Made by a program: the position numbers and the translations under genes
Origin: Sanderia malayensis
Lineage: Eukaryota > Cnidaria > Scyphozoa > Semaeostomeae > Pelagiidae
Direction: 5' to 3'
NCBI GenBank assembly: GCA_013076295.1
Contig: RQOL01000419.1
Location: forward strand, 22,400-86,399
Length of the DNA: 64,000 bases
Notes under the pieces: model-generated
The model's database searches: none
Seen by the model: only the letters and a program-made list of their open reading frames with translations
Told to the model about the DNA's origin: nothing
Part shown: one piece after another, positions 21,590 to 33,882 of the stretch
Layout: every line of letters begins with the position of its first letter
How positions within the stretch are numbered: the stretch's first letter is position 1

Positions 21590-23720
21590 TGCGGAAATAA
21601 AAGGTAATTTTCATTGGTGTAAATTGTGGGAATGAGTGTTATCTTTTATTAGTGTAAATTTCGGGAATGAATGTAAATTTTTCTGAAAAAAGTAACTAAA
21701 AGTGTATAACAATTTCTTTTCGCTGAATTTACGTGGAATCTTGCGCAAATTGTGGGAAGGAAAACTAATTTTGATTAGTGTCAGTTGCGGGAGTAAATGT
21801 TAAATTATCATTGGTGTAAATTGTGGGAATGAGTGTTATCTTTTATTAGTGTAAATTGTGGCAATGAGTGTTAATATTCTTGAAAAAAGTAACTAAAAGT
21901 GTATAATAATTTCTTTTCGCTGAATTGACGTGGAATCATGCGCAAATTATGGGAAGGAAAGCTAATTTTGATTAGTGTCAGTTGCGCGAGCAAATGTTAA
22001 ATTTTCATTGGTGTAAATTGTGGGAATGAGTGTTATCTTTTATTAGTGTAAATTGTGGGAATGAATGTTAAAATAACTGAAAAAAGTAACTAAAAGTGTA
22101 TAACAATTTGTTATCGCTGAATTGACGTGGAATCATGCGCAAATTGTGGAAATGAGTCCTAATCTTGATCAGTGTAAGTTGCGGGAATAAAAGTCAATTT
22201 TTATTGGTGTAAATTGTGGGAATGAAACTTAATTTTTATTAGTGTCAATTGTGGGAATGAGTGTTATCTTTTATTAGTGTAAATTGTGGGAATGAATGTT
22301 AAAATAACTGAAAAAAGTAACTAAATATGTATAACAATTTGTTTTCGCTGAATTGACGTGGAATCATCCGCAAATTGTGGGAATGAGTCCTAATCTTGAT
22401 CAGTGTAAGTTGCTGGAATAAAAGTTAATTTTTATTGGTGTCAATTGTAGGAGTGAAAGTTAGTTTTTATTAGTGTAAATTGTGGAATGAGTGTTATCTT
22501 TTATTCGTGGAAATTGTGGGAATGAATGTTAATATTACAGAAAAAGTAACTAAAAGTGTATAAGAGTTTGTTTTCGCTGAATTGACGTGGAATCATGCGC
22601 AAATTGTGGGAATGAATCTTAATTTTGATCAGTGTAAGTTGCGGGAATAAAAGTTATTTTTTATTGGTGTAAATTGTAGGAGTGAAAGTTAGTTTTTATT
22701 AGTGTAAACTGTGGGAATGAGTGTTATCTTTTATTCGTGGAAATTGTGGGAATGAATGTTAATATTACTGAACAAAGTAACTAAAAGTGTATAACCATTT
22801 GTTTTCGCTGAATAGTCGTGGAATCATGCGCAAATTGTGGGAATGAATCCTAATTTTGACTAGTGTAAGTTTCGGGAGTAAAAGTTAATTTTTATTGGTG
22901 TAAATTGTGGGAATGAAAGTTAATTTTTATTAGTGTCAATTGTGGGAATGAGTGTTATCTTTTATTAGTGTAAATTGTGGGAATCAATGTTAATATTACA
23001 AAAAAAAGAAACTAAAAGTGTATAACAATTTGCTTTCGCTGAATTGACGTGGAATCATGCGCAAATTCGTGGAAATTGTGAGAATTAATGTTAATATTAC
23101 TGAGAAAAGTATTTAAAAATGTATAACCAATTGTTTTCGCTGAATTGACGTGGAACAATGCGCAAATTGTAGCAATGAATGCTAATTTTGATTAGTTTAA
23201 GTTGCGGGGATAAAAGTTAATTTTTATTTGTGTAAATTGCGGGAATCAGTGTTATCTTTTATTAGTGTAAATTGTGGGAATGAATGTTAATATTACTGAA
23301 AAAAGTAACTAAAAGTGTATAAGAATTTGCTTTCGCTGAATTGACGTGGAACCATGCGCAAATTGTGGGAAGGAATGTTAATTTTACTAAGAAAAGTAAC
23401 TAGAATTGTAAAACAAATTGTTTTCGCAGAATTGACGTGGAATCATGCGCAAATTGTAGGAATGAGTCCTAATCTTGATCAGTGTAAGTTGCGGGAATAA
23501 AAGTTAATTTTTATTGCTGTAAATTGTAGGAGTGAAAGTTAGTTTTTATTAGTGTAAACTGTGGAAATGAGTGTTATCTTTTATTCGTGGAAATTGTGGG
23601 AATGAATATTAATATTACTGAAAGAAGTAACTAAAAGTGTATAACAATTTGCTTTCGCTGAATTGACGTGGAACCATGCGCAAATTGTGGGAATGAATGT
23701 TAATTTCGATTTGTGTACGT
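21590..23720 (+). repeat. 2,131-bp HOR copy 1
   Basis: First full copy. U segments fall near 21,716, 21,915, 22,108, 22,343, 22,570, 22,801, 23,033, 23,132, 23,332, 23,421 and 23,655. It includes unusual short monomers around 23,040-23,150 (CAAATTCGTGGAAATTGTGA) and 23,370-23,430 (TTTTACTAAGAAAAGTAACT), which are preserved in copy 2. Confidence 0.85.
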
Positions 23721-25852
23721 TGCGGAAATAAAAGGTAAGTTTCATTGGTGTAAATTGTGGGAATGAGTGTTATCTTTTATTAGTGTAAATTTTGGGAATG
23801 AATGTAAATTTTTCTGAAAAAAGTAACTAAAAGTGTATAACAATTTCTTTTCGCTGAATTTACGTGGAATCTTGCGCAAATTGTGGGAAGGAAAACTAAT
23901 TTTGATTAGTGTCAGTTGCGGGAGTAAATGTTAAATTATCATTGGTGTAAATTGTGGGAATGAGTGTTATCTTTTATTAGTGTAAATTGTGGCAATGAGT
24001 GTTAATATTATTGAAAAAAGTAACTAAAAGTGTATAATAATTTCTTTTCGCTGAATTGACGTGGAATCATGCGCAAATTATGGGAAGGAAAGCTAATTTT
24101 GATTAGTGTCAGTTGCGCGAGCAAATGTTAAATTTTCATTGGTGTAAATTGTGGGAATGAGTGTTATCTTTTATTAGTGTAAATTGTGGGAATGAATGTT
24201 AAAATAACTGAAAAAAGTAACTAAAAGTGTATAACAATTTGTTTTCGCTGAATTGACGTGGAATCATGCGCAAATTGTGGGAATGAGTCCTAATCTTGAT
24301 CAGTGTAAGTTGCGGGAATAAAAGTCAATTTTTATTGGTGTAAATTGTGGGAATGAAACTTAATTTTTATTAGTGTCAATTGTGGGAATGAGTGTTATCT
24401 TTTATTAGTGTAAATTGTGGGAATGAATGTTAAAATAACTGAAAAAAGTAACTAAATATGTATAACAATTTGTTTTCGCTGAATTGACGTGGAATCATCC
24501 GCAAATTGTGGGAATGAGTCCTAATCTTGATCAGTGTAAGTTGCTGGAATAAAAGTTAATTTTTATTGGTGTCAATTGTAGGAGTGAAAGTTAGTTTTTA
24601 TTAGTGTAAATTGTGGGAATGAGTGTTATCTTTTATTCGTGGAAATTGTGGGAATGAATGTTAATATTACAGAAAAAGTAACTAAAAGTGTATAAGAGTT
24701 TGTTTTCGCTGAATTGACGTGGAATCATGCGCAAATTGTGGGAATGAATCTTAATTTTGATCAGTGTAAGTTGCAGGAATAAAAGTTATTTTTTATTGGT
24801 GTAAATTGTAGGAGTGAAAGTTAGTTTTTATTAGTGTAAACTGTGGGAATGAGTGTTATCTTTTATTCGTGGAAATTGTGGGAATGAATGTTAATATTAC
24901 TGAACAAAGTAACTAAAAGTGTATAACAATTTGTTTTCGCTGAATAGTCGTGGAATCATGCGCAAATTGTGGGAATGAATCCTAATTTTGACTAGTGTAA
25001 GTTGCGGGAGTAAAAGTTAATTTTTATTGGTGTAAATTGTGGGAATGAAAGTTAATTTTTATTAGTGTCAATTGTGGGAATGAGTGTTATCTTTTATTAG
25101 TGTAAATTGTGGGAATCAATGTTAATATTACAAAAAAAAGAAACTAAAAGTGTATAACAATTTGCTTTCGCTGAATTGACGTGGAATCATGCGCAAATTC
25201 GTGGAAATTGTGAGAATTAATGTTAATATTACTGAGAAAAGTATTTAAAAATGTAAAACCAATTGTTTTCGCTGAATTGACGTGGAACAATGCGCAAATT
25301 GTAGCAATGAATGCTAATTTTGATTAGTTTAAGTTGCGGGGATAAAAGTTAATTTTTATTTGTGTAAATTGCGGGAATCAGTGTTATCTTTTATTAGTGT
25401 AAATTGTGGGAATGAATGTTAATATTACTGAAAAAAGTAACTAAAAGTGTATAAGAATTTGCTTTCGCTGAATTGACGTGGAACCATGCGCAAATTGTGG
25501 GAAGGAATGTTAATTTTACTAAGAAAAGTAACTAGAATTGTAAAACAAATTGTTTTCGCAGAATTGACGTGGAATCATGCGCAAATTGTAGGAATGAGTC
25601 CTAATCTTGATCAGTGTAAGTTGCGGGAATAAAAGTTAATTTTTATTGCTGTAAATTGTAGGAGTGAAAGTTAGTTTTTATTAGTGTAAACTGTGGAAAT
25701 GAGTGTTATCTTTTATTCGTGGAAATTGTGGGAATGAATATTAATATTACTGAAAAAAGTAACTAAAAGTGTATAACAATTTGCTTTCGCTGAATTGACG
25801 TGGAACCATGCGCAAATTGTGGGAATGAATGTTAATTTCGATTTGTGTACGT
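23721..25852 (+). repeat. 2,131-bp HOR copy 2
   Basis: Nearly identical to copy 1 along its length, including the rare CTGAATAGTCGTGG U core and the GCGCGAGCAAATG S2. Few substitutions separate them (for example TTATCGCTG in copy 1 versus TTTTCGCTG here), so the duplication is recent relative to the divergence between monomers. Confidence 0.87.
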
Positions 25853-27050
25853 TGCGGAAATAAAAGGTAATTTTCATTGGTGTAAATTGTGGGAATGAGT
25901 GTTATCTTTTATTAGTGTAAATTTTGGGAATGAATGTAAATTTTTCTGAAAAAAGTAACTAAAAGTGTATAACAATTTCTTTTCGCTGAATTTACGTGGA
26001 ATCTTGCGCAAATTGTGGGAAGGAAAACTAATTTTGATTAGTGTCAGTTGCGGGAGTAAATGTTAAATTATCAATGGTGTAAATTGTGGAAATGAGTGTT
26101 ATCTTTTATTAGTGTAAATTGTGGCAATGAGTGTTAATATTATTGAAAAAAGTAACTAAAAGTGTATAATAATTTCTTTTCGCTGAATTGACGTGGAATC
26201 ATGCGCAAATTATGGGAAGGAAAGCTAATTTTGATTAGTCTCAGTTGCGCGAGCAAATGTTAAATTTTCATTGGTGTAAATTGTGGGAATGAGTGTTATC
26301 TTTTATTAGTGTAAATTGTGGGAATGAATGTTAAAATAACTGAAAAAAGTAACTAAAAGTGTATAACAATTTGTTTTCGCTGAATTGACGTGGAATCATG
26401 CGCAAATTGTGGGAATGAGTCCTAATCTTGATCAGTGTAAGTTGCGGGAATAAAAGTCAATTTTTATTGGTGTAAATTGTGGGAATGAAACTTAATTTTT
26501 ATTAGTGTCAATTGTGGGAATGAGTGTTATCTTTTATTAGTGTAAATTGTGGGAATGAATGTTAAAATAACTGAAAAAAGTAACTAAATATGTATAACAA
26601 TTTGTTTTCGCTGAATTGACGTGGAATCATCCGCAAATTGTGGGAATGAGTCCTAATCTTGATCAGTGTAAGTTGCTGGAATAAAAGTTAATTTTTATTG
26701 GTGTCAATTGTAGGAGTGAAAGTTAGTTTTTATTAGTGTAAATTGTGGGAATGAGTGTTATCTTTTATTCGTGGAAATTGTGGGAATGAATGTTAATATT
26801 ACAGAAAAAGTAACTAAAAGTGTATAAGAGTTTGTTTTCGCAGAATTGACGTGGAATCATGCGCAAATTGTAGGAATGAGTCCTAATCTTGATCAGTGTA
26901 AGTTGCGGGAATAAAAGTTAATTTTTATTGCTGTAAATTGTAGGAGTGAAAGTTAATTTTTATTAGTGTAAACTGTGGAAATGAGTGTTATCTTTTATTC
27001 GTGGAAATTGTGGGAATCAATATTAATATTACTGAAAAAAGTAACTAAAA
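25853..27050 (+). repeat. 2,131-bp HOR copy 3, with an 849-bp internal deletion
   Basis: Follows copy 2 at an offset of 2,131 bp up to GTATAAGAGTTTGTTTTCGC at about 26,840. It then switches to sequence matching copy 2 at an offset of 1,282 bp (GCAGAATTGACG at 25,558 and 26,840). The jump removes 849 bp and occurs inside the shared TTTGTTTTCGC tract of U, as expected for unequal exchange between U segments. Confidence 0.85.
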
Positions 27051-27270
27051 GTGTATAACAATTTGTTTTCGCAGAATAGACGTGGAATCATGCGCAAATT
27101 GTGGGAATGAATCTTAATTTTGATTAGTGTAAGTTTCGGGAATAAAAGTTAATTTTTATTCGTGTTAATTGTGGGAATGAGTGTTATCTTTTATTAGTGT
27201 AAATTGTGGGAATCAATTTTAATATTACTAAAAAAAGTAACTAAAAGTGTATAAGAATTTGCTTTCGCTG

Positions 27271-27374
27271 AATTGACGTGCGCAAATTGTAGGAATGAGT
27301 CTTAATCTTAGGGAATAAAAGGTAAAAAGAATAAAAGTCCCAATCTTAGGGAATAAAAGTTATTTTTTTTGCTG
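27271..27374 (+). repeat. Rearranged monomer variant X, copy 1
   Basis: U lacks GAATCATG, reading GACGTGCGCAAATTG. S1/S2 is replaced by a duplicated AATCTTAGGGAATAAAAG motif (27,305 and 27,343, 38 bp apart) separated by GTAAAAAGAATAAAAGTCCC. The following S is TGCTGTAAATTG. This structure is too specific to have arisen more than once. Confidence 0.85.
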
Positions 27375-28015
27375 TAAATTGTGGGAATGAGTGTTTTCTT
27401 TTATTAGTCTAAATTGTGGGAATGAGTGTTATCTTTTATTCCTGGAAATTGTGGGAATGAATGTTAATATTACTGAAAAAGTAACTAAAAGTGTATAACA
27501 ATTTGTTTTCCCTGAAATGACGTGGCATCATGGGCAAAATGTCGGAATGAATCCTAATTTTGATTAATGTAAATTGCGGGAATCAGTGTTATCTTTTATT
27601 AGTGTAAATTGTGGGAATGAATGTTAATATTACTGAAAAAAGTAACTAAAAGTGTATAACATTTTGTTTTCGCTGAATTGACGTGGAATCATGCGCAATT
27701 AGTGGGAACGAATCCTAATTTTGATCAGTGTAAGTTGCGGGGACAAAAGTTAATTTTTATTGGTGTAAATTGTAGGAGTGAAAGTTAGTTTTTATTAGTG
27801 TAAACTGTGGAAATGAGTGTTATCATTTATTAGTGTAAATTGTGGGAATTAATGCTCATATTACTGAAAAAAGGTAACTAAAAGTGCACAACAATTTGTT
27901 TTCGCTGAATTGACGTGGAATCGTGCGCAAAATGTGGGAATAAATGTTAATTTTGATTAGTGTAAGCTGCGGAAATAAAAGGTAATTTTCATTGGTGTAA
28001 ATTGTGGGATTGAGT

Positions 28016-29640
28016 GTTATCTTTTATTAGTGTAAATTGTGGTAATCAATTTTAATATTACTAAAAAAAGTAACTAAAAGTGTATAAGAATTTGCTTTCG
28101 CTGAATTGACGTGCGCAAATTGTAGGAATGAGTCCTAATCTTAGGGAATAAAAGGTAAAAAGAATAAAAGTCCCAATCTTAGGGAATAAAAGTTATTTTT
28201 TTGCTGTAAATTGTGGGAATGGGTGTTTTCTTTTATTAGTGTAAATTGTGGGAATGAGTGTTATCTTTTATTCCTGGAAATTGTGGGAATGAATGTTAAT
28301 ATTACTGAAAAAAGTAACTAAAAGTGTATAACAATTTGTTTTCGCTGAATTGACGTGGAATCATGCGCAAATAGTGGGAACGAATCCTAATTTTGATCAG
28401 TGTAAGTTGCGGGGACAAAAGTTAATTTTTATTGGTGTAAATTGTAGGAGTGAAAGTTAGTTTTTATTAGTGTAAACTGTGGAAATGAGTGTTATCTTTT
28501 ATTCGTGGAAATTGTGGGAATGAATATTAATATTACTGAAAAAGTAACTAAAAGTGTATAACAATTTGTTTTCGCAGAATAGACGTGGAATCATGCGCAA
28601 ATTGTGGGAATGAATCCTAATTTTGATTAATGTAAGTTGCGGGAATAAAAGTTAATTTTTATTGGTGTAAATTGTGGGAATGAATGTTTATATAACTGAA
28701 ACAAGTAACTAAAAATGTATAACAATTTGTTTTCGCTGAATTGACGTGGAATCATGCTCAAATTGTGGGAATTAATGTTGATTTTGATTAGTGTAAGTTT
28801 CGGGAATAAAAGTTACCTTTTATTGGTGTAAATTGTGGGAATGAGTGTTATCTTTTATTAGTGTAAATTGTGGTAATGAATGTTAATATTACTGAAAAAA
28901 GTAACTAAAAGTGTATAGCAATTTGTTTTCGCTGAATTGACGTGGAATCATGCGCCAATTGTGGGAATGAATCTTAATTTTGATTAATGTAAGTTGCGGG
29001 AAAAAAAGTTAATTTTTTTTGGTGTAAATTGTGGGGATGAGTGTTATGTTTTATTAGTGTAAATTGTGGGAATGAGTGTTATCTTTTATTCGTGGAAATT
29101 GTGGGAATGAATGTTAATATTACTGAAAAAAGTAACTAAAAGTGTATAACAAATTGTTTTCGCAGAATTGACGTGAAATCATGCGCCAATTGTGGGAATG
29201 AATCTTAATTTTGATTTGTGTGAGTTGCGGGAATAAAAGTTAATTTTTTTGGTGTAAATTGTGGGAATGAGTGTTATCTTTTATTAGTGTAAATTGTGGG
29301 AATCAATATTAATATTACTGAAAAAAGTAACTAAAAGTGTATAACAATTTGCTTTCGATGAATTGACGTGGAACCATGCGCAAATTGTGGGAATGAATGT
29401 TAATTTCGATTAGTGTAAGTTGCGGGAGTAAATGTTAAATTTTTATTGGTGTAAATTGTGGGAATGAGTGTTATCTTTTATTAGTGTAAATTGTGGGAAT
29501 GAATGTTAATATTACTGAAAAGAGTAACTAAAAGTGCATAACAATTTGTTTTCGCTGAATTGACGTGGAATCATGCGCAAATTGTGGCAATGAATCTTCA
29601 TTTTGATTTGTGTAGGTTGGGGGAAGAAAAGTAAATTTTT
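28016..29640 (+). repeat. 3.33-kb-spaced duplication, copy 1
   Basis: Matches 31,346-33,006. The offset is 3,330-3,331 bp up to about 28,860 (GTTGATTTTG at 28,777 and 32,108). It then becomes 3,366 bp (TATAGC at 28,914/32,280; GCATAAC at 29,536/32,902). The change is one 35-bp subrepeat gained in the second copy. Confidence 0.8.
28104..28207 (+). repeat. Variant X, copy 2
   Basis: Same rearrangement as 27,271-27,374 (CTTAGGG at 28,140 versus 27,307, offset 833 bp), with two fewer T in the run before TTGCTG. Confidence 0.85.
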
Positions 29641-31345
29641 GTTTTGGTTTAAATTGTGGGAATGAGTGTTATCTTTTATTAGTGTAAATTGTAGGAATGA
29701 ATGTTAATATTACTGAAAAAAAGTAACTAAAAGTGCACAACAATTTGCTTTCGCTGAATTGACGTGGAATCATGCGCAAAATGTGGGAATAAATGTTAAT
29801 TTTGATTAGTGTAAGTTGCGGAAATAAAAGGTATTTTTCATTGGTGTAAATTGTGGGAATGAGTGTTATCTTTTATTAGTGTAAATTGTGGGAATGAATG
29901 TTAATATGAAAGAAAAAGGTAACTAAAAGTGCATAACAATGTGTTTTCGCTGAATTTACGTGGAATCATGCGCAAATTGTGGCAATGAATCTTCATTTTG
30001 ATTTGTGTAGGTTGCGGGAAGAAAAGTAAATTTTTGTTGGTGTAAATTGTGGGAATGAGTGTTATCTTTTATTAGTGTAAATTGTGGGAATGAATGTTAA
30101 TATTACTGAAAAAAAAATAACTAAAAGTGCACAACAATTTGTTGTCGCTGAATTGACGTGAAATCATGCGCAAAATGTGGGAATAAATGTTAATTTTGAT
30201 TAGTGTAAGTTGCGGAAATAAAAGGTAATTTTCATTGGTGTAAATTGTGGGAATGAGTGTTATCCTTTATTAGTGTAAATTGTGGGAATGAATGTTGATA
30301 TGAATGAAAAAGGTAACTAAAAGTGCATAACAATTTACTTTCGCTGAATTGACGCGGAATCATGCGCAAATTTCGGGAATGAATGTCAATTTTGATTAGT
30401 GTAAGTTGCGGGAGTAAATGTTAAATTTTTATTGGTGTAAATTGTGGGAATGAGTGTTATGTTTTATTAGTGTAAATTGTGGGAATGAATGTTATTATTA
30501 CTGAAAAGAGTAACTAAAAGTGCATAACAATTTGTTTTCGCTGAATTGACGTGGAATCATGCGCAAATTGTGGCCATGAATCTTCATTTTGATTTGTGTA
30601 GGTTGCGGGAAGAAAAGTAAATTTTTGTTGGTGTGAATTGTAGGAATAAGTGTTATCTTTTATCAGCGTAAATTGTGGGAATGAATGTTAATATTACTGA
30701 AAAAAAGTAACTAAAAGTGCACAACAATATGTTTTCGCTGAATTGACGTGGAATCATGCGCAAAATGTGGGAATAAATGTTAATTTTGATTAGTGTAAGT
30801 TGCGGGAATAAAAGTTAATTTTTATTGGTGTAAATTGTGGGAATGAAAGTTAATTTTTATTAGTGTCAATTGTGGGAATGAGTGTTATCTTTTATTAGTG
30901 TAAATTGTGGGAATCAATGTTAATATTACAAAAAAAAGAAACTAAAAGTGTATAACAATTTGTTTTCGCTGAATTGACGTGGAATCATGCGCAAATAGTG
31001 GGAACGAATCCTAATTTTGATCAGTGTAAGTTGCGGGGACAAAAGTTAATTTTTATTGGTGTAAATTGTAGGAGTGAAAGTTAGTTTTTATTAGTGTAAA
31101 CTGTGGAAATGAGTGTTATCTTTTATTCGTGGAAATTGTGGGAATGAATATTAATATTACTGAAAAAAGTAACTAAAAGTGTATAACAAATTGTTTTCGC
31201 TGAATTGACGTGGAACAATGCGCAAATTGTAGGAATGAATGCTAATTTTGATTAGTTTAAGTTGCGGGGATAAAAGTTAATTTTTATTTGTGTAAATTGC
31301 GGGAATCAGTGTTATCTTTTATTAGTGTAAATTGTGGGAATGAGT

Positions 31346-33006
31346 GTTATCTTTTATTAGTGTAAATTGTGGGAATCAATTTTAATATTACTAAAAAAAG
31401 TAACTAAAAGTGTATAAGAATTTGCTTTCGCTGAATTGACGTGCGCAAATTGTAGGAATGAGTCCTAATCTTAGGGAATAAAAGGTAAAAAGAATAAAAG
31501 TCCCAATCTTAGGGAATAAAAGTTATTTTTTTGCTGTAAATTGTGGGAATGAGAGTTTTCTTTTATTAGTGTAAATTGTGGGAATGAGTGTTATCTTTTA
31601 TTCCCGGAAATTGTGGGAATGAATGTTAATATTACTGAAAAAAGTAACTAAAAGTGTATAACAATTTGTTTTCGCTGAATTGACGTGGAATCATGCGCAA
31701 ATAGTGGGAACGAATCCTAATTTTGATCAGTGTAAGTTGCGGGGACAAAAGTTAATTTTTATTGGTGTAAATTGTAGGAGTGAAAGTTAGTTTTTATTAG
31801 TGTAAACTGTGGAAATGAGTGTTATCTTTTATTCGTGGAAATTGTGGGAATGAATATTAATATTACTGAAAAAAGTAACTAAAAGTGTATAACAATTTGT
31901 TTTCGCAGAATAGACGTGGAATCATGCGCAAATTGTGGGAATGAATCCTAATTTTGATTAATGTAAGTTGCGGGAATAAAAGTTAATTTTTATTGGTGTA
32001 AATTGTGGGAATGAATGTTTATATAACTGAAACAAGTAACTAAAAATGTATAACAATTTGTTTTCGCTGAATTGACGTGGAATCATGCGCAAATTGTGGG
32101 AATTAATGTTGATTTTGATTAGTGTAAGTTTCGGGAATAAAAGTTAACTTTTATTGGTGTAAATTGTGGGAATGAGTGTTATGTTTTATTAGTGTAAATT
32201 GTGGGAATGAGTGTTATCTTTTATTCGTGGAAATTTTGGGAATGAATGTTAATATTACTGAAAAAAGTAACTAAAAGTGTATAGCAATTTGTTTTCGCTG
32301 AATTGACGTGGAATCATGCGCCAATTGTGGGAATGAATCTTAATTTTGATTAATGTAAGTTGCGGGAAAAAAAGTTAATTTTTTTTGGTGTAAATTGTGG
32401 GAATGAGTGTTATGTTTTATTAGTGTAAATTGTGGGAATGAGTGTTATCTTTTATTCGTGGAAATTTTGGGAATGAATGTTAATATTACTGAAAAAAGTA
32501 ACTAAAAGTGTATAACAAATTGTTTTCGCAGAATTGACGTGAAATCATGCGCCAATTGTGGGAATGAATCTTAATTTTGATTTGTGTGAGTTGCGGGAAT
32601 AAAAGTTAATTTTTTTGGTGTAAATTATGGGAATGAGTGTTATCTTTTATTAGTGTAAATTGTGGGAATCAATATTAATATTACTGAAAAAAGTAACTAA
32701 AAGTGTATAACAATTTGCTTTCGATGAATTGACGTGGAACCATGCGCAAATTGTGGGAATGAATGTTAATTTCGATTAGTGTAAGTTGCGGGAGTAAATG
32801 TTAAATTTTTATTGGTGTAAATTGTGGGAATGAGTGTTATCTTTTATTGGTGTAAATTGTGGGAATGAATGTTAATATTACTGAAAAGAGTAACTAAAAG
32901 TGCATAACAATTTGTTTTCGCTGAATTGACGTGGAATCATGCGCAAATTGTGGCAATGAATCTTCATTTTGATTTGTGTAGGTTGCGGGAAGAAAAGTAA
33001 ATTTTT
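31346..33006 (+). repeat. 3.33-kb-spaced duplication, copy 2
   Basis: Copy of 28,016-29,640 with one additional S subrepeat near 32,190-32,240. Ends where S2 and S3 diverge (GTGTGAATTGTAGG here). Confidence 0.8.
31434..31537 (+). repeat. Variant X, copy 3
   Basis: Same rearrangement. CTTAGGG lies at 31,470, 3,330 bp from copy 2, and belongs to the 3.33-kb duplication. Confidence 0.85.
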
Positions 33007-33582
33007 GTTGGTGTGAATTGTAGGAATAAGTGTTATCTTTTATTAGCGTAAATTGTGGGAATGAATGTTAATATTACTGAAAAAAAGTAACTAAAAGTGC
33101 ACAACAATATGTTTTCGCTGAATTGACGTGGAATCATGCGCAAAATGTGGGAATAAATGTTAATTTTGATTAGTGTAAGTTGCGGGAATAAAAGTTATTT
33201 TTTATTGGTGTAAATTGTAGGAGTGAAAGTTAGTTTTTATTAGTGTAAACTGTGGGAATGAGTGTTATCTTTTATTCGTGGAAATTGTGGGAATGAATGT
33301 TAATATTACTGAACAAAGTAACTAAAAGTGTATAACAATTTGTTTTCGCGGAATAGTCGTGGAATCATGCGCAAATTGTGGGAATGAATCCTAATTTTGA
33401 CTAGTGTAAGTTGCGGGAGTAAAAGTTAATTTTTATTGGTGTAAATTGTGGGAATGAAAGTTAATTTTTATTATTGTCAATTGTGGGAATGAGTGTTATC
33501 TTTTATTAGTGTAAATTGTGGGAATCAATTTTAATATTACTAAAAAAAGTAACTAAAAGTGTATAAGAATTTGCTTTCGCTG

Positions 33583-33686
33583 TATTGACGTGCGCAAATT
33601 GTAGGAATGAGTCCTAATCTTAGGGAATAAAAGGTAAAAAGAATAAAAGTCCCAATCTTAGGGAATAAAAGTTATTTTTTTTGCTG
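33583..33686 (+). repeat. Variant X, copy 4
   Basis: Same rearrangement. CTTAGGG lies at 33,619, 2,149 bp from copy 3, with CTGTATTGACG in U instead of CTGAATTGACG. It sits close to the border with domain 5. Confidence 0.85.
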
Positions 33687-33882
33687 TAAATTGTGGGAAT
33701 GAGTGTTTTCTTTTATTAGTGTAAATTGTGGGAATGAGTGTTATCTTTTATTCCTGGAAATTGTGGGAATGAATGTTAATATTACTGAAAAAAGTAACTA
33801 AAAGTGTATAACAATTTGTTTTCGCTGAATTGACGTGGAATCATGCGCAAATAGTGGGAACGAATCCTAATTTTGATCAGTG

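Larger units (their letters stand above)
14488..21590 (+). repeat. Satellite domain 2 (mosaic array)
   Basis: Head-to-tail satellite without a gene. Diagnostic subtypes are TTAATATGAATGAAAAAGG before U, CTAAACGTGCACAAG or CTAAAAGTGCATAAC in U, GGGGGAAGGAAAGC in S1 and GAATCTTCATTTTGATTTG with GTAGGTTGCGGGAAG in S1/S2. Subtypes are shuffled rather than in one clean HOR. The AACGTGCACAAG monomer occurs at 14,623, 15,601 and 17,914, with the stretch after 14,623 and after 17,914 matching at a 3,291-bp offset for several hundred bp. Minus-strand frames at 15,381-15,650 and 15,930-16,133 are translations of the repeat. Confidence 0.93.
21590..27050 (+). repeat. Satellite domain 3: 2,131-bp higher-order array
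   Basis: Built from a HOR holding 11 U segments per period. Marker TTTTTCTGAAAAAAGTAAC is followed by AATTTCTTTTCGCTGAATTT at about 21,695, 23,825 and 25,957, giving periods of 2,131 and 2,132 bp. The third copy is internally deleted. All units are in the same orientation and there is no gene. Confidence 0.9.
27050..33880 (+). repeat. Satellite domain 4 (variant-X array)
   Basis: Head-to-tail satellite without a gene. It is marked by four copies of a rearranged monomer (variant X) and a 3.3-kb displaced duplication. It also contains blocks resembling domain 2 (GAATCTTCATTTTGATTTG around 29,590-30,590) and domain 3 (GAATAGTCGTGG near 33,350), so it looks like a patchwork of neighbouring lineages. 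Confidence 0.9.

Noticed and set aside
27307..27313. TTAGGG telomere-type hexamer in variant X
   Set aside because: Only isolated single hexamers, not tandem, and explained by the local rearrangement.
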